Of a stretch of DNA of 64,000 nt, positions 24,452 to 33,693 are shown one piece after another. This stretch comes from Bernardetia sp. MNP-M8 (GTDB lineage Bacteria > Bacteroidota > Bacteroidia > Cytophagales > Bernardetiaceae), in assembly GCF_037126285.1 (NCBI RefSeq), contig NZ_CP147012.1:4796676-4860675 (forward strand), given 5' to 3'. The notes under the pieces are model-generated. The model was given only the letters and a program-made list of their open reading frames with translations, was not told the origin of the DNA and searched no databases. Made by a program: the position numbers and the translations under genes. The stretch's first letter is position 1; each line of letters begins with the position of its first letter.

Positions 24452-25867
24452 ATGCCCTTTCAAAAGCCTCAACAAGACAAAAAAATTCATAAGAAACAAA
24501 TAGAAAGCCGTAGGATTGTCCGTACTTTATCTATTGGTTTAGGACTTATACTTATTCTTTTAGTAGGATATTTTGTTTCTCAGAATATTGAAAATAATGT
24601 TCAAAAAAGATTAAATGATATTTTAGTTTTAGAAAATGAATTAGGTGATCTCTTGTCTTCTATGCAAGATGCAGAAACAGGACAAAGAGGATTTGTAATT
24701 ACAACCGATAAAAAATATTTAGAACCTTATTATGAATCTATCGAAAAAACAGCTAAAGCATTAAAAGAAATAGAAAATTATCCCAGTCAAAATCCTAATT
24801 TTAAAAATAATTTAGATAGTGTAAAAATACTCATAACTAAAAAATATGATAAAATAAAAACAACTATTTATTATATAGAAAATAATCAATCAGAGAAAGC
24901 TATAGAAGTAGTAAAGACGGGAACAGGCAAAAGAACGATGGATGGAATAAGGACTCAAATCAAAAAATTAGGTAAAGAAACGTATGAAGATTTTCAAGAA
25001 AGTAGAGAAGAAATTATTATTCTCAATAAAATAATTTTAGCAATACAAATTGTTGCTTCAATTGCTATGTTATTTATCTTTTATAATATTTATTCTATTC
25101 TGCGTCCTCTCATTGATAATTTGGTGGCATCAAATACAGAATTAGAGCAAAGAAGAGAGACTTTAAAAGAAAAAAATGAACAGTTAGAGCGTTTTGCTTA
25201 TATTGCCTCTCACGATTTGAATGAGCCGTTGCGTACTATTACAAGTATGATAACTATACTTGAAGAAGATTATGGAGATAAATTTGACGCAGAAGCAAAG
25301 CAAAATTTTAACTTTATTACTTCGGCTGCTGAAAGAATGAAAAATATGATTGATGGAATTCTTAATTATTCAAGAATTGGAAAATCTAGTGAAATTGAAA
25401 AAATAGAATTAAATGTTCTTTTATATGATCTTAAAAAAGATTTATCATTATTAATTGAAAAAAAACAGGCTACTATTTCTTATGATAGACTTCCTACTAT
25501 TGAAGGTTTTAGTTTAGAAATAAGGCAACTTTTTCAAAATCTTATAACTAATGCTCTAAAGTTCAGTAAAGAAAATACACCTCCAGTAATAGAAATTTCA
25601 GTAGAAGAACAGTCCCAAAGATGGAAATTTGCTGTTAAAGATAATGGTATTGGTATTCCAGAAGAACATCAGAAAAAAATATTTGGTATTTTTGCTAAAT
25701 TGCATCGTAATTCAAAATATGAAGGACAAGGAATTGGACTTGCATTTTGTAAAAAAATAGTTTCTTTACACAAGGGTAAAATAGGTGTTAGGTCTCAAAT
25801 TGATGAAGGGACTACATTTTATTTTACTATTTCTAAAAACCTAAATCACAACAACTATGAAATCTAA
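24452..25867 (+). CDS. CHASE3-domain sensor histidine kinase
   Basis: The 471-residue membrane kinase has a first transmembrane helix at about 25-44. A periplasmic CHASE3 sensor spans about 48-190 and contains LLSSMQDAETGQRGFVITTD. The second membrane helix is at about 193-214. The dimerisation domain carries phospho-acceptor His254 in YIASHDLNEPLR. The ATPase domain has N-box QNLITNALKFSK, DNGIGIP and GQGIGLAFCKKIV. This architecture is close to Cph1/phytochrome-type kinases with 'SHDLxEPLR'. Its stop overlaps the start of the response regulator by 11 bases, so the two form a translationally coupled pair. Confidence 0.93.
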   Translation: MPFQKPQQDKKIHKKQIESRRIVRTLSIGLGLILILLVGYFVSQNIENNVQKRLNDILVLENELGDLLSSMQDAETGQRGFVITTDKKYLEPYYESIEKTAKALKEIENYPSQNPNFKNNLDSVKILITKKYDKIKTTIYYIENNQSEKAIEVVKTGTGKRTMDGIRTQIKKLGKETYEDFQESREEIIILNKIILAIQIVASIAMLFIFYNIYSILRPLIDNLVASNTELEQRRETLKEKNEQLERFAYIASHDLNEPLRTITSMITILEEDYGDKFDAEAKQNFNFITSAAERMKNMIDGILNYSRIGKSSEIEKIELNVLLYDLKKDLSLLIEKKQATISYDRLPTIEGFSLEIRQLFQNLITNALKFSKENTPPVIEISVEEQSQRWKFAVKDNGIGIPEEHQKKIFGIFAKLHRNSKYEGQGIGLAFCKKIVSLHKGKIGVRSQIDEGTTFYFTISKNLNHNNYEI

Positions 25868-26276
25868 ATTAAATAAAATCTTGCTTATTGACGACTCTGA
25901 AGCTGATAATTATATTCACAGCAGAGTAATCAAGAAAGCTGACGTAACTAATGAGATTGTAGTAAAATTGGGAGCGCAAGAAGCTCTTGATTATTTGCAA
26001 ACGAAGGAAAATGGAGAATATCCTAATCCAGACCTTATCTTTTTAGACATAAACATGCCAGGTTTGAATGGTTGGGACTTTTTGGAAGAATACAAAAAAT
26101 TAGATAAAGAACAGAAAAAAGGAGTTGTAGTTTGTATGCTTTCTACTTCTGCGCCTGACATTGAACGTCAAAATATAACAAAATATGAGGAAATAAAATC
26201 ATATTCTCAAAAACCTCTTACCAATGAAGCTTTGAAACATATTATAAGAGAAGTATATCCTGAGAAGGTAAAATAA
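25857..26276 (+). CDS. single-domain response regulator (receiver)
   Basis: The 139-residue CheY-like receiver shows the acidic pocket in LLIDDSEAD (Asp12/Asp13), phospho-acceptor Asp64 in IFLDINMPGLNGW, a conserved Ser/Thr in MLSTSAP and Lys in SQKPL. No output domain is attached. It belongs to the Rcp1-like group commonly paired with 'SHDLxEPLR' kinases. It starts inside the kinase gene and is presumably phosphorylated by that kinase. Confidence 0.93.
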   Translation: MKSKLNKILLIDDSEADNYIHSRVIKKADVTNEIVVKLGAQEALDYLQTKENGEYPNPDLIFLDINMPGLNGWDFLEEYKKLDKEQKKGVVVCMLSTSAPDIERQNITKYEEIKSYSQKPLTNEALKHIIREVYPEKVK

Positions 26277-26360
26277 GAAAATAGAATTAGATGTATAAAA
26301 TCAGAAGTAAAATCCTGCTTTGTAGTTTTTAGAAACCTATCAAATATATTTTTTTTAATA

Positions 26361-27221
26361 TTATTGGGTAGATTTTTCTACATTATAACTATCTTCAAAA
26401 CTATTTTCTTTCAAATTTTCAATCAATTGTAAAAGTCCTTTTTGTCCTTTTTCAGTATACCAACGAGCAACTTCTTCTTGTGATAAAAAGTAATGTATTT
26501 GAGCATTTTCCGTAAAAAACTGCTCTGTTGTTTGAAGGTTTTGTAATTCAAAAGATGAAAGAGACAAAGAATCTGAGTCTAAAGGAGTAGTAGAATAAAA
26601 ATCAGAATTTGAATTGATATTAGAATCATTTTTTTCTATATCTATAAGATTTCGCCAATCTTGTTGTAAAGTTGTCCAATATTCAAAGCGTTTATCTACA
26701 AGCATAGCCAAACCTTCATCAAACCAAATAGGTATTTTATTTCTTCTTGTTTGCCAACCTAATCTTTCAATAAGTTCAGCATGAGAGAGTTCGTGACTCA
26801 AAACATCGATATTTGTTCCTTCAGGAGAAAGAATAATGTAAGTTCCAAAAGGAGTCAGATGAGTCATTCCTGTCTGTCCTTGAGCATTGGAATTACCAAA
26901 ACGTTGCATTACTTCATTAGTAGTTCCTACTAAAATAGAAGGTCGTGCCCGACTACTTCCAAAAAGTGAATCAATACGAATTCTTGATTTTTTATAAAGA
27001 ATAATGATATTTTGTCGTTCCTCTTTATTCATTGCAGGATTTACATAAATATCAGTCTGTTCGAATTTTAATTTATCTAAATACAAATCTTTCAAAAAGA
27101 TACTTCGAATTAGTGTTGGGGCATAAAGAAAAGTGAGTAGAATTAGCCAAAAAATGAGTAGTAAAAAAGCAATGCCTATCCATTTTTTTAGAGAGATAGG
27201 AGGTTTGAATAAATTTAGCAT
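26361..27221 (-). CDS. membrane-anchored gluzincin-like zinc peptidase
   Basis: The 286-residue protein has an N-terminal membrane anchor (about 15-35) and a zinc motif: LSHELSHAEL gives HELSH, and IPIWFDEGLAMLVD downstream provides the third ligand Glu. This is the 'peptidase MA-like' arrangement. The catalytic domain should face the periplasm. A Ser/Asp-rich insertion (about 205-225) precedes the C-terminal helices. ATG at 27221 is preferred over GTG one codon upstream. It is 20 bp downstream of the TerB-like gene and likely co-transcribed. Confidence 0.78.
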   Translation of the reverse strand: MLNLFKPPISLKKWIGIAFLLLIFWLILLTFLYAPTLIRSIFLKDLYLDKLKFEQTDIYVNPAMNKEERQNIIILYKKSRIRIDSLFGSSRARPSILVGTTNEVMQRFGNSNAQGQTGMTHLTPFGTYIILSPEGTNIDVLSHELSHAELIERLGWQTRRNKIPIWFDEGLAMLVDKRFEYWTTLQQDWRNLIDIEKNDSNINSNSDFYSTTPLDSDSLSLSSFELQNLQTTEQFFTENAQIHYFLSQEEVARWYTEKGQKGLLQLIENLKENSFEDSYNVEKSTQ

Positions 27222-27241
27222 CACTTTTTAGAATTATTTTT

Positions 27242-27619
27242 TTAAACTAACTGTCTTTTTTCCATTTCAATAATAAAATTTTCTTTCAAGTCTTTTTGAA
27301 AAAGCTCAATTATCTCTTGTTCTACGGCATCAATTCCATCACTTGCTTTAGCTACTTTTTGCAAAATTTCTATTAAGTAAACATATTCCTCATCTTGTCC
27401 GTGTTGTGTAAATGTATCTAAAGCCTTTTTATAAACCTCTTTCAAGTCAAGTTTTTTACTGGCTTCATAATTAAAAGACCATTTTATTTGAGAAGCCCAA
27501 GGATGTCCTTGTAAAATAGTATTTAAGGCGTGTATTTCTTCTGGTTGGATAAGTCCATCTGCCATAGCAAGTGCATAAATCAGCTCGCCAAAAGCATCAT
27601 ATAAACGTTCTTTGTTCAT
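27242..27619 (-). CDS. TerB-like helical protein
   Basis: The 125-residue all-helical protein shows the TerB pattern: two acidic motifs, MADGLIQPEEIHALN near residue 18 and KASDGIDAVEQEII near 92, each resembling a metal-binding DGxxxxxE loop. TerB-fold proteins occur in tellurite-resistance and many other settings. No other ter gene is present. It precedes the membrane peptidase by 20 bp. Confidence 0.75.
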   Translation of the reverse strand: MNKERLYDAFGELIYALAMADGLIQPEEIHALNTILQGHPWASQIKWSFNYEASKKLDLKEVYKKALDTFTQHGQDEEYVYLIEILQKVAKASDGIDAVEQEIIELFQKDLKENFIIEMEKRQLV

Positions 27620-27656
27620 TATTATAAATTTAAAATTACTAGTGATTTTATCAAAT

Positions 27657-27694
27657 AAAAAATCCTTTTATTATCATAAATAAAAGGATTTTTG
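27657..27694 (-). terminator. intrinsic terminator after queA
   Basis: On the minus strand, AAAATCCTTTTA pairs with TAAAAGGATTTT and a T-run follows. It lies between queA and the TerB-like gene. Confidence 0.8.
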
Positions 27695-27765
27695 TAGATT
27701 TTGTTTCAATTTCTAATTAATTAGTTGAATTAAATAAGAAATTGAGTTTTTCTGCTTAATCTAGT

Positions 27766-28773
27766 TTATATAATAAGCATTGCATCACCATAACTAAAGA
27801 AACGATATTTTTCTTTAATAGCTAATTCGTATGCTTCCATGACTAATTCGTAACCACCAAAGGCACAATTCATCATTAGTAGAGTAGATTGTGGATAGTG
27901 AAAGTTAGAGATGAGAGCATTACAAATTTTGAATTCGTAAGGAGGAAAAATAAACTTGTCTGTCCAGCCTCCATTTGGTTTCAAATGGTCATTTGCAGAA
28001 ACAGATGACTCTAAAGCACGTAAAGAAGTAGTACCCACGGCACAAATTTTCTTCTTGGCATCAATTGCTTCATTTACAGCCTTTACAGTTTCTTCTCCTA
28101 CTTCAAAGTTTTCAGAATCCATTTTATGTTTTGTCAAATCTTCTACTTCTACTTGACGAAACATTCCCAAACCCAAATGAAGAGTAATTGGATGAAAACT
28201 TGTTCCTTGTAATTGTAATCTTTTTTGAAGTTGAGGTGTAAAGTGAAGACCAGCCGTAGGAGCTGCAACTGCACCCTTTTTGTTTGCAAATATAGTTTGG
28301 TAACGTTCTTTGTCTGATTCTTCGGCTTCTCTACCAATTTCACGAGGAAGAGGAGTTTCTCCTAGCTCTTCTAATGTTTTATAAAACTCTTCAGGCTCGC
28401 CATCGTATAAAAAACGAATAGTACGACCTCTTGAAGTAGTATTATCGATAACTTCTGCTACTAGTTCTCCGTCTCCAAAAAATAGTTTGTTACCCACTCT
28501 AATTTTACGAGCTGGATCAACAAGCACATCCCAAAGGTGTGATGTCGAATTTAATTCTCTCAATAAGAAAACTTCAATTTTGGCATTTGTTTTTTCTTTG
28601 TAGCCATACAAACGAGCAGGAAAAACCATTGTGTCGTTCATAATCATTTTGTCGCCTTCCCCAAAATAATCTAATACATCTTTGAACATTTTGTGTTCGA
28701 TAACGCCTGTATCCCTATGGACAACCATAAGGCGAGAGTCATCACGATTATCAGTAGGGTATTTCGCTGTCAA
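27766..28773 (-). CDS. queA: S-adenosylmethionine:tRNA ribosyltransferase-isomerase
   Basis: The protein forms epoxyqueuosine at the tRNA wobble position. Clear family motifs are [50 protein letters not shown] (split), [11 protein letters not shown] and [14 protein letters not shown]. The TTG at 28773 gives 335 residues but leaves out the family N terminus: translation of the upstream bases continues [14 protein letters not shown], an excellent QueA start, back to a stop at 28873-28875 with no ATG, GTG or TTG. The true start may be a non-standard codon such as ATT at 28848, or the sequence may contain an error. Confidence 0.93.
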   Translation of the reverse strand: MTAKYPTDNRDDSRLMVVHRDTGVIEHKMFKDVLDYFGEGDKMIMNDTMVFPARLYGYKEKTNAKIEVFLLRELNSTSHLWDVLVDPARKIRVGNKLFFGDGELVAEVIDNTTSRGRTIRFLYDGEPEEFYKTLEELGETPLPREIGREAEESDKERYQTIFANKKGAVAAPTAGLHFTPQLQKRLQLQGTSFHPITLHLGLGMFRQVEVEDLTKHKMDSENFEVGEETVKAVNEAIDAKKKICAVGTTSLRALESSVSANDHLKPNGGWTDKFIFPPYEFKICNALISNFHYPQSTLLMMNCAFGGYELVMEAYELAIKEKYRFFSYGDAMLII

Positions 28774-28875
28774 TTCTTGAGGTAAATCAAACTTGAATGA
28801 CGATAATTTATAGCGTTTCGTAGATTTGTAACCAGGTGCTTTGATAATAGTTGTAGGTTTTGGGTTGATGGATTA

Positions 28876-29226
28876 TACTTTATATACTAAGTTTCAAAAA
28901 ATAAAAGTGTGTTTTCTAAGATGAATAAAATAAAAATACTAGAAAAAAATACTTTTAGCTTGCTTCAAATTAGATAACAATTATCGAAACTAACTACAAA
29001 AATACAGAATAGTTAGTTTATGCTCAAATTATTTTTCATAAAAATATAATACAGAGCCAATTTTTAGATAAAAATAATCTTCAAATTTTAATTTTCTTTT
29101 TTTAATGTATTGAGAAATGAAGTTATACTTACTTAAACCAATCTTAATTTCTAATTGATTTATCATAATTGTGGATTTTTAATTGAGTTTGTTATCTTTT
29201 CAGTTTATAATTACTTATTGAATAAT
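28876..29226. other. intergenic region between queA and pyrE
   Basis: The divergent promoter region is AT-rich. An open frame runs through 29155-29238 in front of pyrE, but its composition is not coding-like. No repeat or RNA gene is seen. Confidence 0.4.
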
Positions 29227-29234
29227 TATCTTTG
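29227..29234 (+). promoter_or_regulatory. candidate -7 promoter box immediately before pyrE
   Basis: TATCTTTG fits TAnnTTTG and ends four bases before the pyrE ATG at 29239, so the transcript could be leaderless or nearly so. Confidence 0.45.
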
Positions 29235-29238
29235 TGTT

Positions 29239-29922
29239 ATGAAAGAAACCAATCCACAATCAGAATTACAAACAGAAAACTTTTCTTCTGTTGCTCATCA
29301 AATTGCTTCAATGCTTTTAGAAATTGAAGCAGTAAAATTACGTCCTCATGAACCCTTTCAATGGGCTTCAGGCTGGAACTCTCCTATTTATTGCGATAAT
29401 CGTCTGACACTTTCTTATCCGAAAGTAAGAACTTTTATTACTAAAGCATTAGTAGAGATGATAAAAACGTCATTTCCAAATGTTACTGCAATTGCAGGAG
29501 TAGCGACAGCAGGAATCCCACAAGCTGCTCTTGTGGCTCAAGAAATGGATTTGCCAATGCTGTATGTACGTGCAAAACCAAAAGAACATGGAACACAAAG
29601 TCAGATTGAAGGAAAACTCAATGCTGATGATAAAATTGTTCTGATTGAAGATTTGATTTCAACAGGACAAAGTTCTCTTGCAGCTGTTCATGTATTGCAA
29701 TCTACACGAGCAAAAGTAATCGGAATGGCAGCCATTTTTACATATGGTTTTGACCGTGCAACACGTAATTTTTCACAAGCAGCTATTGATTTAAAGGTGC
29801 TTTGTGATTATTCTACGCTAGTTGAACAAGCTATTTCTCTAAATTATTTGCAAGAAGAAGACCATGCAATTCTTACAAAATGGAGAGATAAACCTGAAAA
29901 CTGGATGCCGAAAAAGAAATAA
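29239..29922 (+). CDS. pyrE: orotate phosphoribosyltransferase
   Basis: The 227-residue cytoplasmic enzyme converts orotate and PRPP to OMP in pyrimidine synthesis. Motifs are FQWASGWNSPIYCDNR (substrate loop), IAGVATAGIPQAA, MLYVRAKPKEHGTQSQIEG (flexible catalytic loop), and the PRPP-binding IVLIEDLISTGQSSLAA. The ATG at 29239 is chosen; an upstream extension of 28 residues to 29155 is hydrophobic and lacks family similarity. The gene ends at a strong terminator. Confidence 0.95.
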   Translation: MKETNPQSELQTENFSSVAHQIASMLLEIEAVKLRPHEPFQWASGWNSPIYCDNRLTLSYPKVRTFITKALVEMIKTSFPNVTAIAGVATAGIPQAALVAQEMDLPMLYVRAKPKEHGTQSQIEGKLNADDKIVLIEDLISTGQSSLAAVHVLQSTRAKVIGMAAIFTYGFDRATRNFSQAAIDLKVLCDYSTLVEQAISLNYLQEEDHAILTKWRDKPENWMPKKK

Positions 29923-29970
29923 ATTGTTTTGTTATTTCAAATACAATCTTGACGGTTGGCAAGGTATAGC

Positions 29971-30012
29971 AAAAGCGAAAGATATTTTTATAAAATGTCT
30001 TTCGCTTTTTTT
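29971..30012 (+). terminator. intrinsic terminator after pyrE
   Basis: AAAAGCGAAAGA pairs with TCTTTCGCTTTT, followed by further T residues. Confidence 0.88.
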
Positions 30013-30103
30013 GATTAAATTGAGTAGCACCCAAATTATTTTATACTAAATTTATTGAAATGATTATTCATAATTCTATAAAAAAATAGAAGTATTTTGA
30101 AGC

Positions 30104-30142
30104 AAAAAAACCTAAGAATAAATATATATTCTTAGGTTTTTT
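30104..30142. terminator. bidirectional terminator between convergent genes
   Basis: AAAAAACCTAAGAAT and ATTCTTAGGTTTTTT form a perfect 15-bp stem with A- and T-runs on each side. It would end the lipoprotein gene on the minus strand. Confidence 0.85.
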
Positions 30143-30175
30143 GATATATAAAACTATTAGATAAACTCAGTATAA

Positions 30176-30718
30176 TTATCTTAGTCGCAAATAAGCAGCT
30201 TTAATTTTTCCTCTCGTAAACTCAACAGATGTAGTATCTATTGTAGTGTCAGATTCTGTAATTTTATCAAAGCTAAAGTTAAAATCAGCTTCTAAAATAT
30301 AACGAACAGTATCGAAACGAGTAATATTAATTGTGCCTGAGGGAACATCTTCTCCTTTATAACGAATAATTGGTATTGGAAGACCAATAGTATCTGTAGT
30401 ATCACGAGGTGCTACTATAAAAGAGCCAACAGCAGGATAAGGAATGAATAAATAAAGTTCACTTCCATCAATTAATGAATTTCCTTCTACTGTCAAGATA
30501 GTGTCCCTTCCCAATGAATCTTGTCCAAAGCTTTGTACTTTGGGTATATTTGTATTCCAATAAAGGCAATCGGCTACATATCCTTCCATTGTAGAGACGG
30601 CTAAAGGATTATCATCATTGTCAGACTCACAAGCAACAGCAAAAAAAGCAAAAAGAGCTAAAAAGGTGTAAGCAAATTTGGATACAAATTTATTTGTATT
30701 TCTAATTGAATGAAACAT
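30176..30718 (-). CDS. lipoprotein of unknown function
   Basis: The ATG at 30718 gives a 180-residue protein with a signal peptide (YTFLALFAFFAVAC) and lipobox Cys near residue 30. An acidic Asp/Asn stretch follows, the surface-export type signal seen in Bacteroidota lipoproteins (CESDNDDN). The body is beta-rich and Thr/Asp-rich (RDTTDTIGLPIPII, SDTTIDTTSVEF), resembling small beta-sandwich proteins. It lies 52 bp downstream of an outer membrane barrel gene and is probably co-transcribed with it. Confidence 0.65.
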   Translation of the reverse strand: MFHSIRNTNKFVSKFAYTFLALFAFFAVACESDNDDNPLAVSTMEGYVADCLYWNTNIPKVQSFGQDSLGRDTILTVEGNSLIDGSELYLFIPYPAVGSFIVAPRDTTDTIGLPIPIIRYKGEDVPSGTINITRFDTVRYILEADFNFSFDKITESDTTIDTTSVEFTRGKIKAAYLRLR

Positions 30719-30770
30719 AGAATAGGCTATTATTTTATATGAATTGATTTTTTTATGAATTTCTAATTGT

Positions 30771-31484
30771 TTATTGAGGACCACCACCAAAAGGAATACG
30801 AACTCCAAAATTAGCTCTCCAAAAATGATGTAAGTGAGGTGTATAAGCTGTTACATTCGAAACGTAGTCTTTGAAACGATAAGAACCACCACCTTCAGCA
30901 AAAATATAAAAAGAACCTGTATAAACTTCTGCACCAATTCCAGCATTCAAACTCAAAAGCCAAAACTGTTGGTCTTGAAAGTAATTACCCTCTGGAAAAA
31001 CACGAAAACCGTCATTAGGCTCATAATCTTTTAATGTCCAGTCAATTGTATACATTCCTCCACTCATTCCACCATAGGTATAAAAGCCTCCTCTGTCATT
31101 ATAAGCTCCAAAAAGATAATAACGCAAATTAGCACTTAGTTCAGCACCTGTACTTTTGCTAGTAATAATATCAGAGTATACAAATTCACCACGTTTTGTT
31201 CCTAACATATATGAGCCTTCCAAAGTAAGAGCTGTTTTGTAGCTTATCCCTATATTTAGTCGTGCCTCTAATCCAGCAAAGGGAGGGAAGTCTTCTACTT
31301 TTCCAAAAGGAAAACGATCTTCTTCACCTGCAATAAATTTTTGATAACGTGCAGCCACACTCATGCTAACTTGAGCTTGTAGTTGGTTAGTAGAAAAAAT
31401 AAGAACTGCTACAAAGAGCATCAGAAATATCCCTATTTTTTTGAGAGAGATAGAAAAAGGAGTTGAAGTCATAATTGCAAACAT
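30771..31484 (-). CDS. outer membrane beta-barrel protein
   Basis: The 237-residue protein has a signal peptide (FLMLFVAVLIFSTNQLQAQ) and alternating amphipathic strands typical of an eight-stranded porin-like barrel: LTLEGSYMLGTKRGEFVYSD, LSANLRYYLFGAYNDRGGFY, SLNAGIGAEVYTGSFYIFAE. A second ATG four codons in (31472) is an equal start candidate. It is followed by the lipoprotein gene, a common barrel-lipoprotein pairing. Confidence 0.75.
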   Translation of the reverse strand: MFAIMTSTPFSISLKKIGIFLMLFVAVLIFSTNQLQAQVSMSVAARYQKFIAGEEDRFPFGKVEDFPPFAGLEARLNIGISYKTALTLEGSYMLGTKRGEFVYSDIITSKSTGAELSANLRYYLFGAYNDRGGFYTYGGMSGGMYTIDWTLKDYEPNDGFRVFPEGNYFQDQQFWLLSLNAGIGAEVYTGSFYIFAEGGGSYRFKDYVSNVTAYTPHLHHFWRANFGVRIPFGGGPQ

Positions 31485-31893
31485 AATATGGAATATGGAT
31501 TGTTTTATTTTGTTTTTTGTAGTGATTTATTTTTTGTATTCTAAACAAATTCTATAACAAAAGATTTTTAAAGGTTGTTTTTTATAATTAACAAAATTAG
31601 TTTGGTGTAGTAAGACCATTCAAATTAATCGTAGTTTTATAAAATATTTGGTAAAACTAATAATTTTCTTTCATTTTTCTGTCCTAATTATCAAAATTTG
31701 CTCAAAATTTGCTTCAAAAATAACAAAGCAGTTTTGGCTATCTTATAAGTTGTGTCTTATTAAAAAGCCTTAATAAAAGAACGTCATTTATCACAATTTA
31801 TTGAAAACGTATTACTATTAAACTATAATATAAATTATTTCTCTATCAATTTGTTAGTTTTTACATCAAATTTATCTCAAATCCTATACCTTA
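31485..31893. other. intergenic stretch, no feature recognised
   Basis: The 409-bp AT-rich gap lies between divergent genes. I see no open frame, RNA gene or repeat; it presumably holds both promoters. Confidence 0.4.
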
Positions 31894-32469
31894 ATGAACC
31901 ATCCTAAAAACATTTCTAACACAACTTTGACAAAAGCAACCTCTATTACAGCAGAACAAGAAATAAAAGCACAAAATAAAAGATTACGAATTTTATCTTT
32001 AGGATTCATTTTTAGTGTTTTCTTAACTTTATTGATTTGCTTTTCTAGCCAAGCACAAAGTGCAGATAAAAATAAATACCTAGCTACTTTTCAAGACAAA
32101 ACTTATATTGGACTTGCAACAGAAGACAATATAGAAATTATTTATACACAATGTGGTGAGCCTATAAGCACTTTCTATTTTGATGTCAGCAATGGAGAAC
32201 CTATGTTTGTAATGGCAGGTTTGTATGATATTATGATGTATCAACTTACTTCCGTAAAAAAAGAAAATAATAAGTATATTTTGACTTATAATGATACAAA
32301 AGGACAAAAACAAGTGGCGCAATTAGAAACAGAATCTAATAATGAGAAAATATACATCATCTTTGAAGGAATGAAAATGGGCTTTGCTGTAAAAGAGAAA
32401 ATGAGCATATATAAACTCTCTAATGATTGTGAGGAGATGAGATTATCTAATCCAAACAAGAAAAAATAG
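31894..32469 (+). CDS. hypothetical secreted or membrane-anchored protein
   Basis: The 191-residue protein has a 30-residue cytoplasmic lead and one hydrophobic segment (about 32-54) ending in SSQAQS, either an anchor or a late signal peptide. The remainder is a small mixed alpha/beta domain (YLATFQDKTYIGLATEDNIE, DVSNGEPMFVMAGLYDIM) with no recognised family. It is transcribed alone and ends at a strong terminator. Confidence 0.55.
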   Translation: MNHPKNISNTTLTKATSITAEQEIKAQNKRLRILSLGFIFSVFLTLLICFSSQAQSADKNKYLATFQDKTYIGLATEDNIEIIYTQCGEPISTFYFDVSNGEPMFVMAGLYDIMMYQLTSVKKENNKYILTYNDTKGQKQVAQLETESNNEKIYIIFEGMKMGFAVKEKMSIYKLSNDCEEMRLSNPNKKK

Positions 32470-32500
32470 AGTTTTAAAAAAAGAGATTTGAAAAAAAATA

Positions 32501-32532
32501 AAAAAGTTGCAGTAAAAATGCAACTTTTTTTT
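32501..32532 (+). terminator. intrinsic terminator
   Basis: AAAAAGTTGC pairs with GCAACTTTTT around AGTAAAAAT, followed by T residues. Confidence 0.85.
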
Positions 32533-32585
32533 GTGCTTTGAGTATAAATACATAGATTTACGATGTATTAAAAATCTATGTAAAA

Positions 32586-32939
32586 ATGAAGACAAATCCA
32601 ACCACCGAATTACTCAAAGGAACACTAACCACAATCATTCTTCGTTTGCTTTCCGAAAAAGGCAAAATGTATGGTTATGAGTTAGCACAATGTGTCAAAG
32701 AAACTACTGATAGCAAAGTATTGATAAAAGAAGGTTCTCTTTATCCTGCTCTTCACAAACTAGAAGCTGATGGCTTAATTGAATGTGAAAAAATGATGAT
32801 AGGAAAGCGAGTGCGAAAATATTATCATCTTACACCAGCAGGAGAAACAGCAACTGCCAAGGCAATCAACGAACTTTTAGAGTTTTTGAGTACAATCCAT
32901 CATCTAATTACTACTGAACCAATTTATGGTAACACTTAA
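32586..32939 (+). CDS. PadR-family transcriptional regulator
   Basis: The 117-residue winged-helix regulator shows the PadR signature: LLKGTLTTIILRLLSEKGKM (split), YGYELAQCVKE, IKEGSLYPALHKLEADGLIE and RKYYHLTPAGE. Such proteins usually repress their neighbours and respond to small ligands. The last 14 bases overlap the next gene, so the pair is translationally coupled and the membrane protein is the most likely target. Confidence 0.92.
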   Translation: MKTNPTTELLKGTLTTIILRLLSEKGKMYGYELAQCVKETTDSKVLIKEGSLYPALHKLEADGLIECEKMMIGKRVRKYYHLTPAGETATAKAINELLEFLSTIHHLITTEPIYGNT

Positions 32940-33543
32940 TGAAAATCAAGTAGAACTAATTTGTGAACGTGTTTTTAAAAACTCTCTTCAAGATACTGAT
33001 TTGCAAGACAGTTTGCTAGACCACTTTTGTTGTTTTGTAGAAAGCAAAATGAGTGAAGGCTTTTCTTTTGAGGAAAGCATCAAAGAGGCTTCTGTTTCTA
33101 TTGCTCCCAATGGAGTTGGCGAAATAGAAGAAGAATTATTTTTTATTATCCATTTCAAAACCCAACTTACTATGAAACGTATCTTGTATTTTTCTAGCTT
33201 TATTACAGCTTTTACGCTTTCTATTTATTTGCTTTTCAAGCATTTAAATTTACCTTATGCTAATACATTATTACAGATAGGTAATATTAGTTTGCTCTTT
33301 TTTGTTTTACCTAGTTTGGCTACTTTAGCTTTTCGTAATCGCACAAGCCTTGTAATGATGGACAAAATCAGACTTTTTATAGGTCTTTTTGCTGGAAGTT
33401 TGATAAGTATCGGAATGATTTTCAAAGGATTACATTTCCCTTACTCAAGCATTTTATTTGCTGTTGGTTGTGGTATTTTTGCCTGTATTTTTCTGCCTAT
33501 TTTCTTTTATCAGCTCTATCAAAAATCAGTTCGGTTAGCTTAA
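32926..33543 (+). CDS. membrane protein coupled to PadR regulator
   Basis: The 205-residue protein has a cytoplasmic helical N terminus (about 1-75, with LQDSLLDHFCCFVESKMSEG) followed by four membrane helices arranged as two similar pairs; the motifs FKHLNLPYANTLLQIGN and FKGLHFPYSSILFAVGC are an internal repeat. The N-terminal module recalls the 'permease prefix' domains that follow PadR genes. The function is not known. It ends at a terminator. Confidence 0.65.
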   Translation: MVTLNENQVELICERVFKNSLQDTDLQDSLLDHFCCFVESKMSEGFSFEESIKEASVSIAPNGVGEIEEELFFIIHFKTQLTMKRILYFSSFITAFTLSIYLLFKHLNLPYANTLLQIGNISLLFFVLPSLATLAFRNRTSLVMMDKIRLFIGLFAGSLISIGMIFKGLHFPYSSILFAVGCGIFACIFLPIFFYQLYQKSVRLA

Positions 33544-33557
33544 CCTAATTCTATTAG

Positions 33558-33605
33558 TAGCCTTCTAAAATGTGTTTCTCAAAAGAGTAGAAGGCTATTT
33601 TTTAC
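33558..33605 (+). terminator. intrinsic terminator
   Basis: TAGCCTTCTA pairs with TAGAAGGCTA, followed by TTTTT; the loop is about 20 bases. Confidence 0.75.
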
Positions 33606-33693
33606 CTCTTTATTTTCTAATAAAAATTTCTCAGAGTAATAATCAGTTTATTTCTTTGGCTAGGATACTATTGTCTTCTAAAAAATACTTCTA

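Noticed and set aside
27242-27619. Tellurite-resistance (ter) operon
   Set aside because: Only a TerB-like protein is present; its neighbours are a peptidase and queA, with no other ter gene.
29155-29238. N-terminal extension of pyrE by 28 residues
   Set aside because: The extension is hydrophobic, unlike any family N terminus, and a promoter-like TATCTTTG lies inside it.
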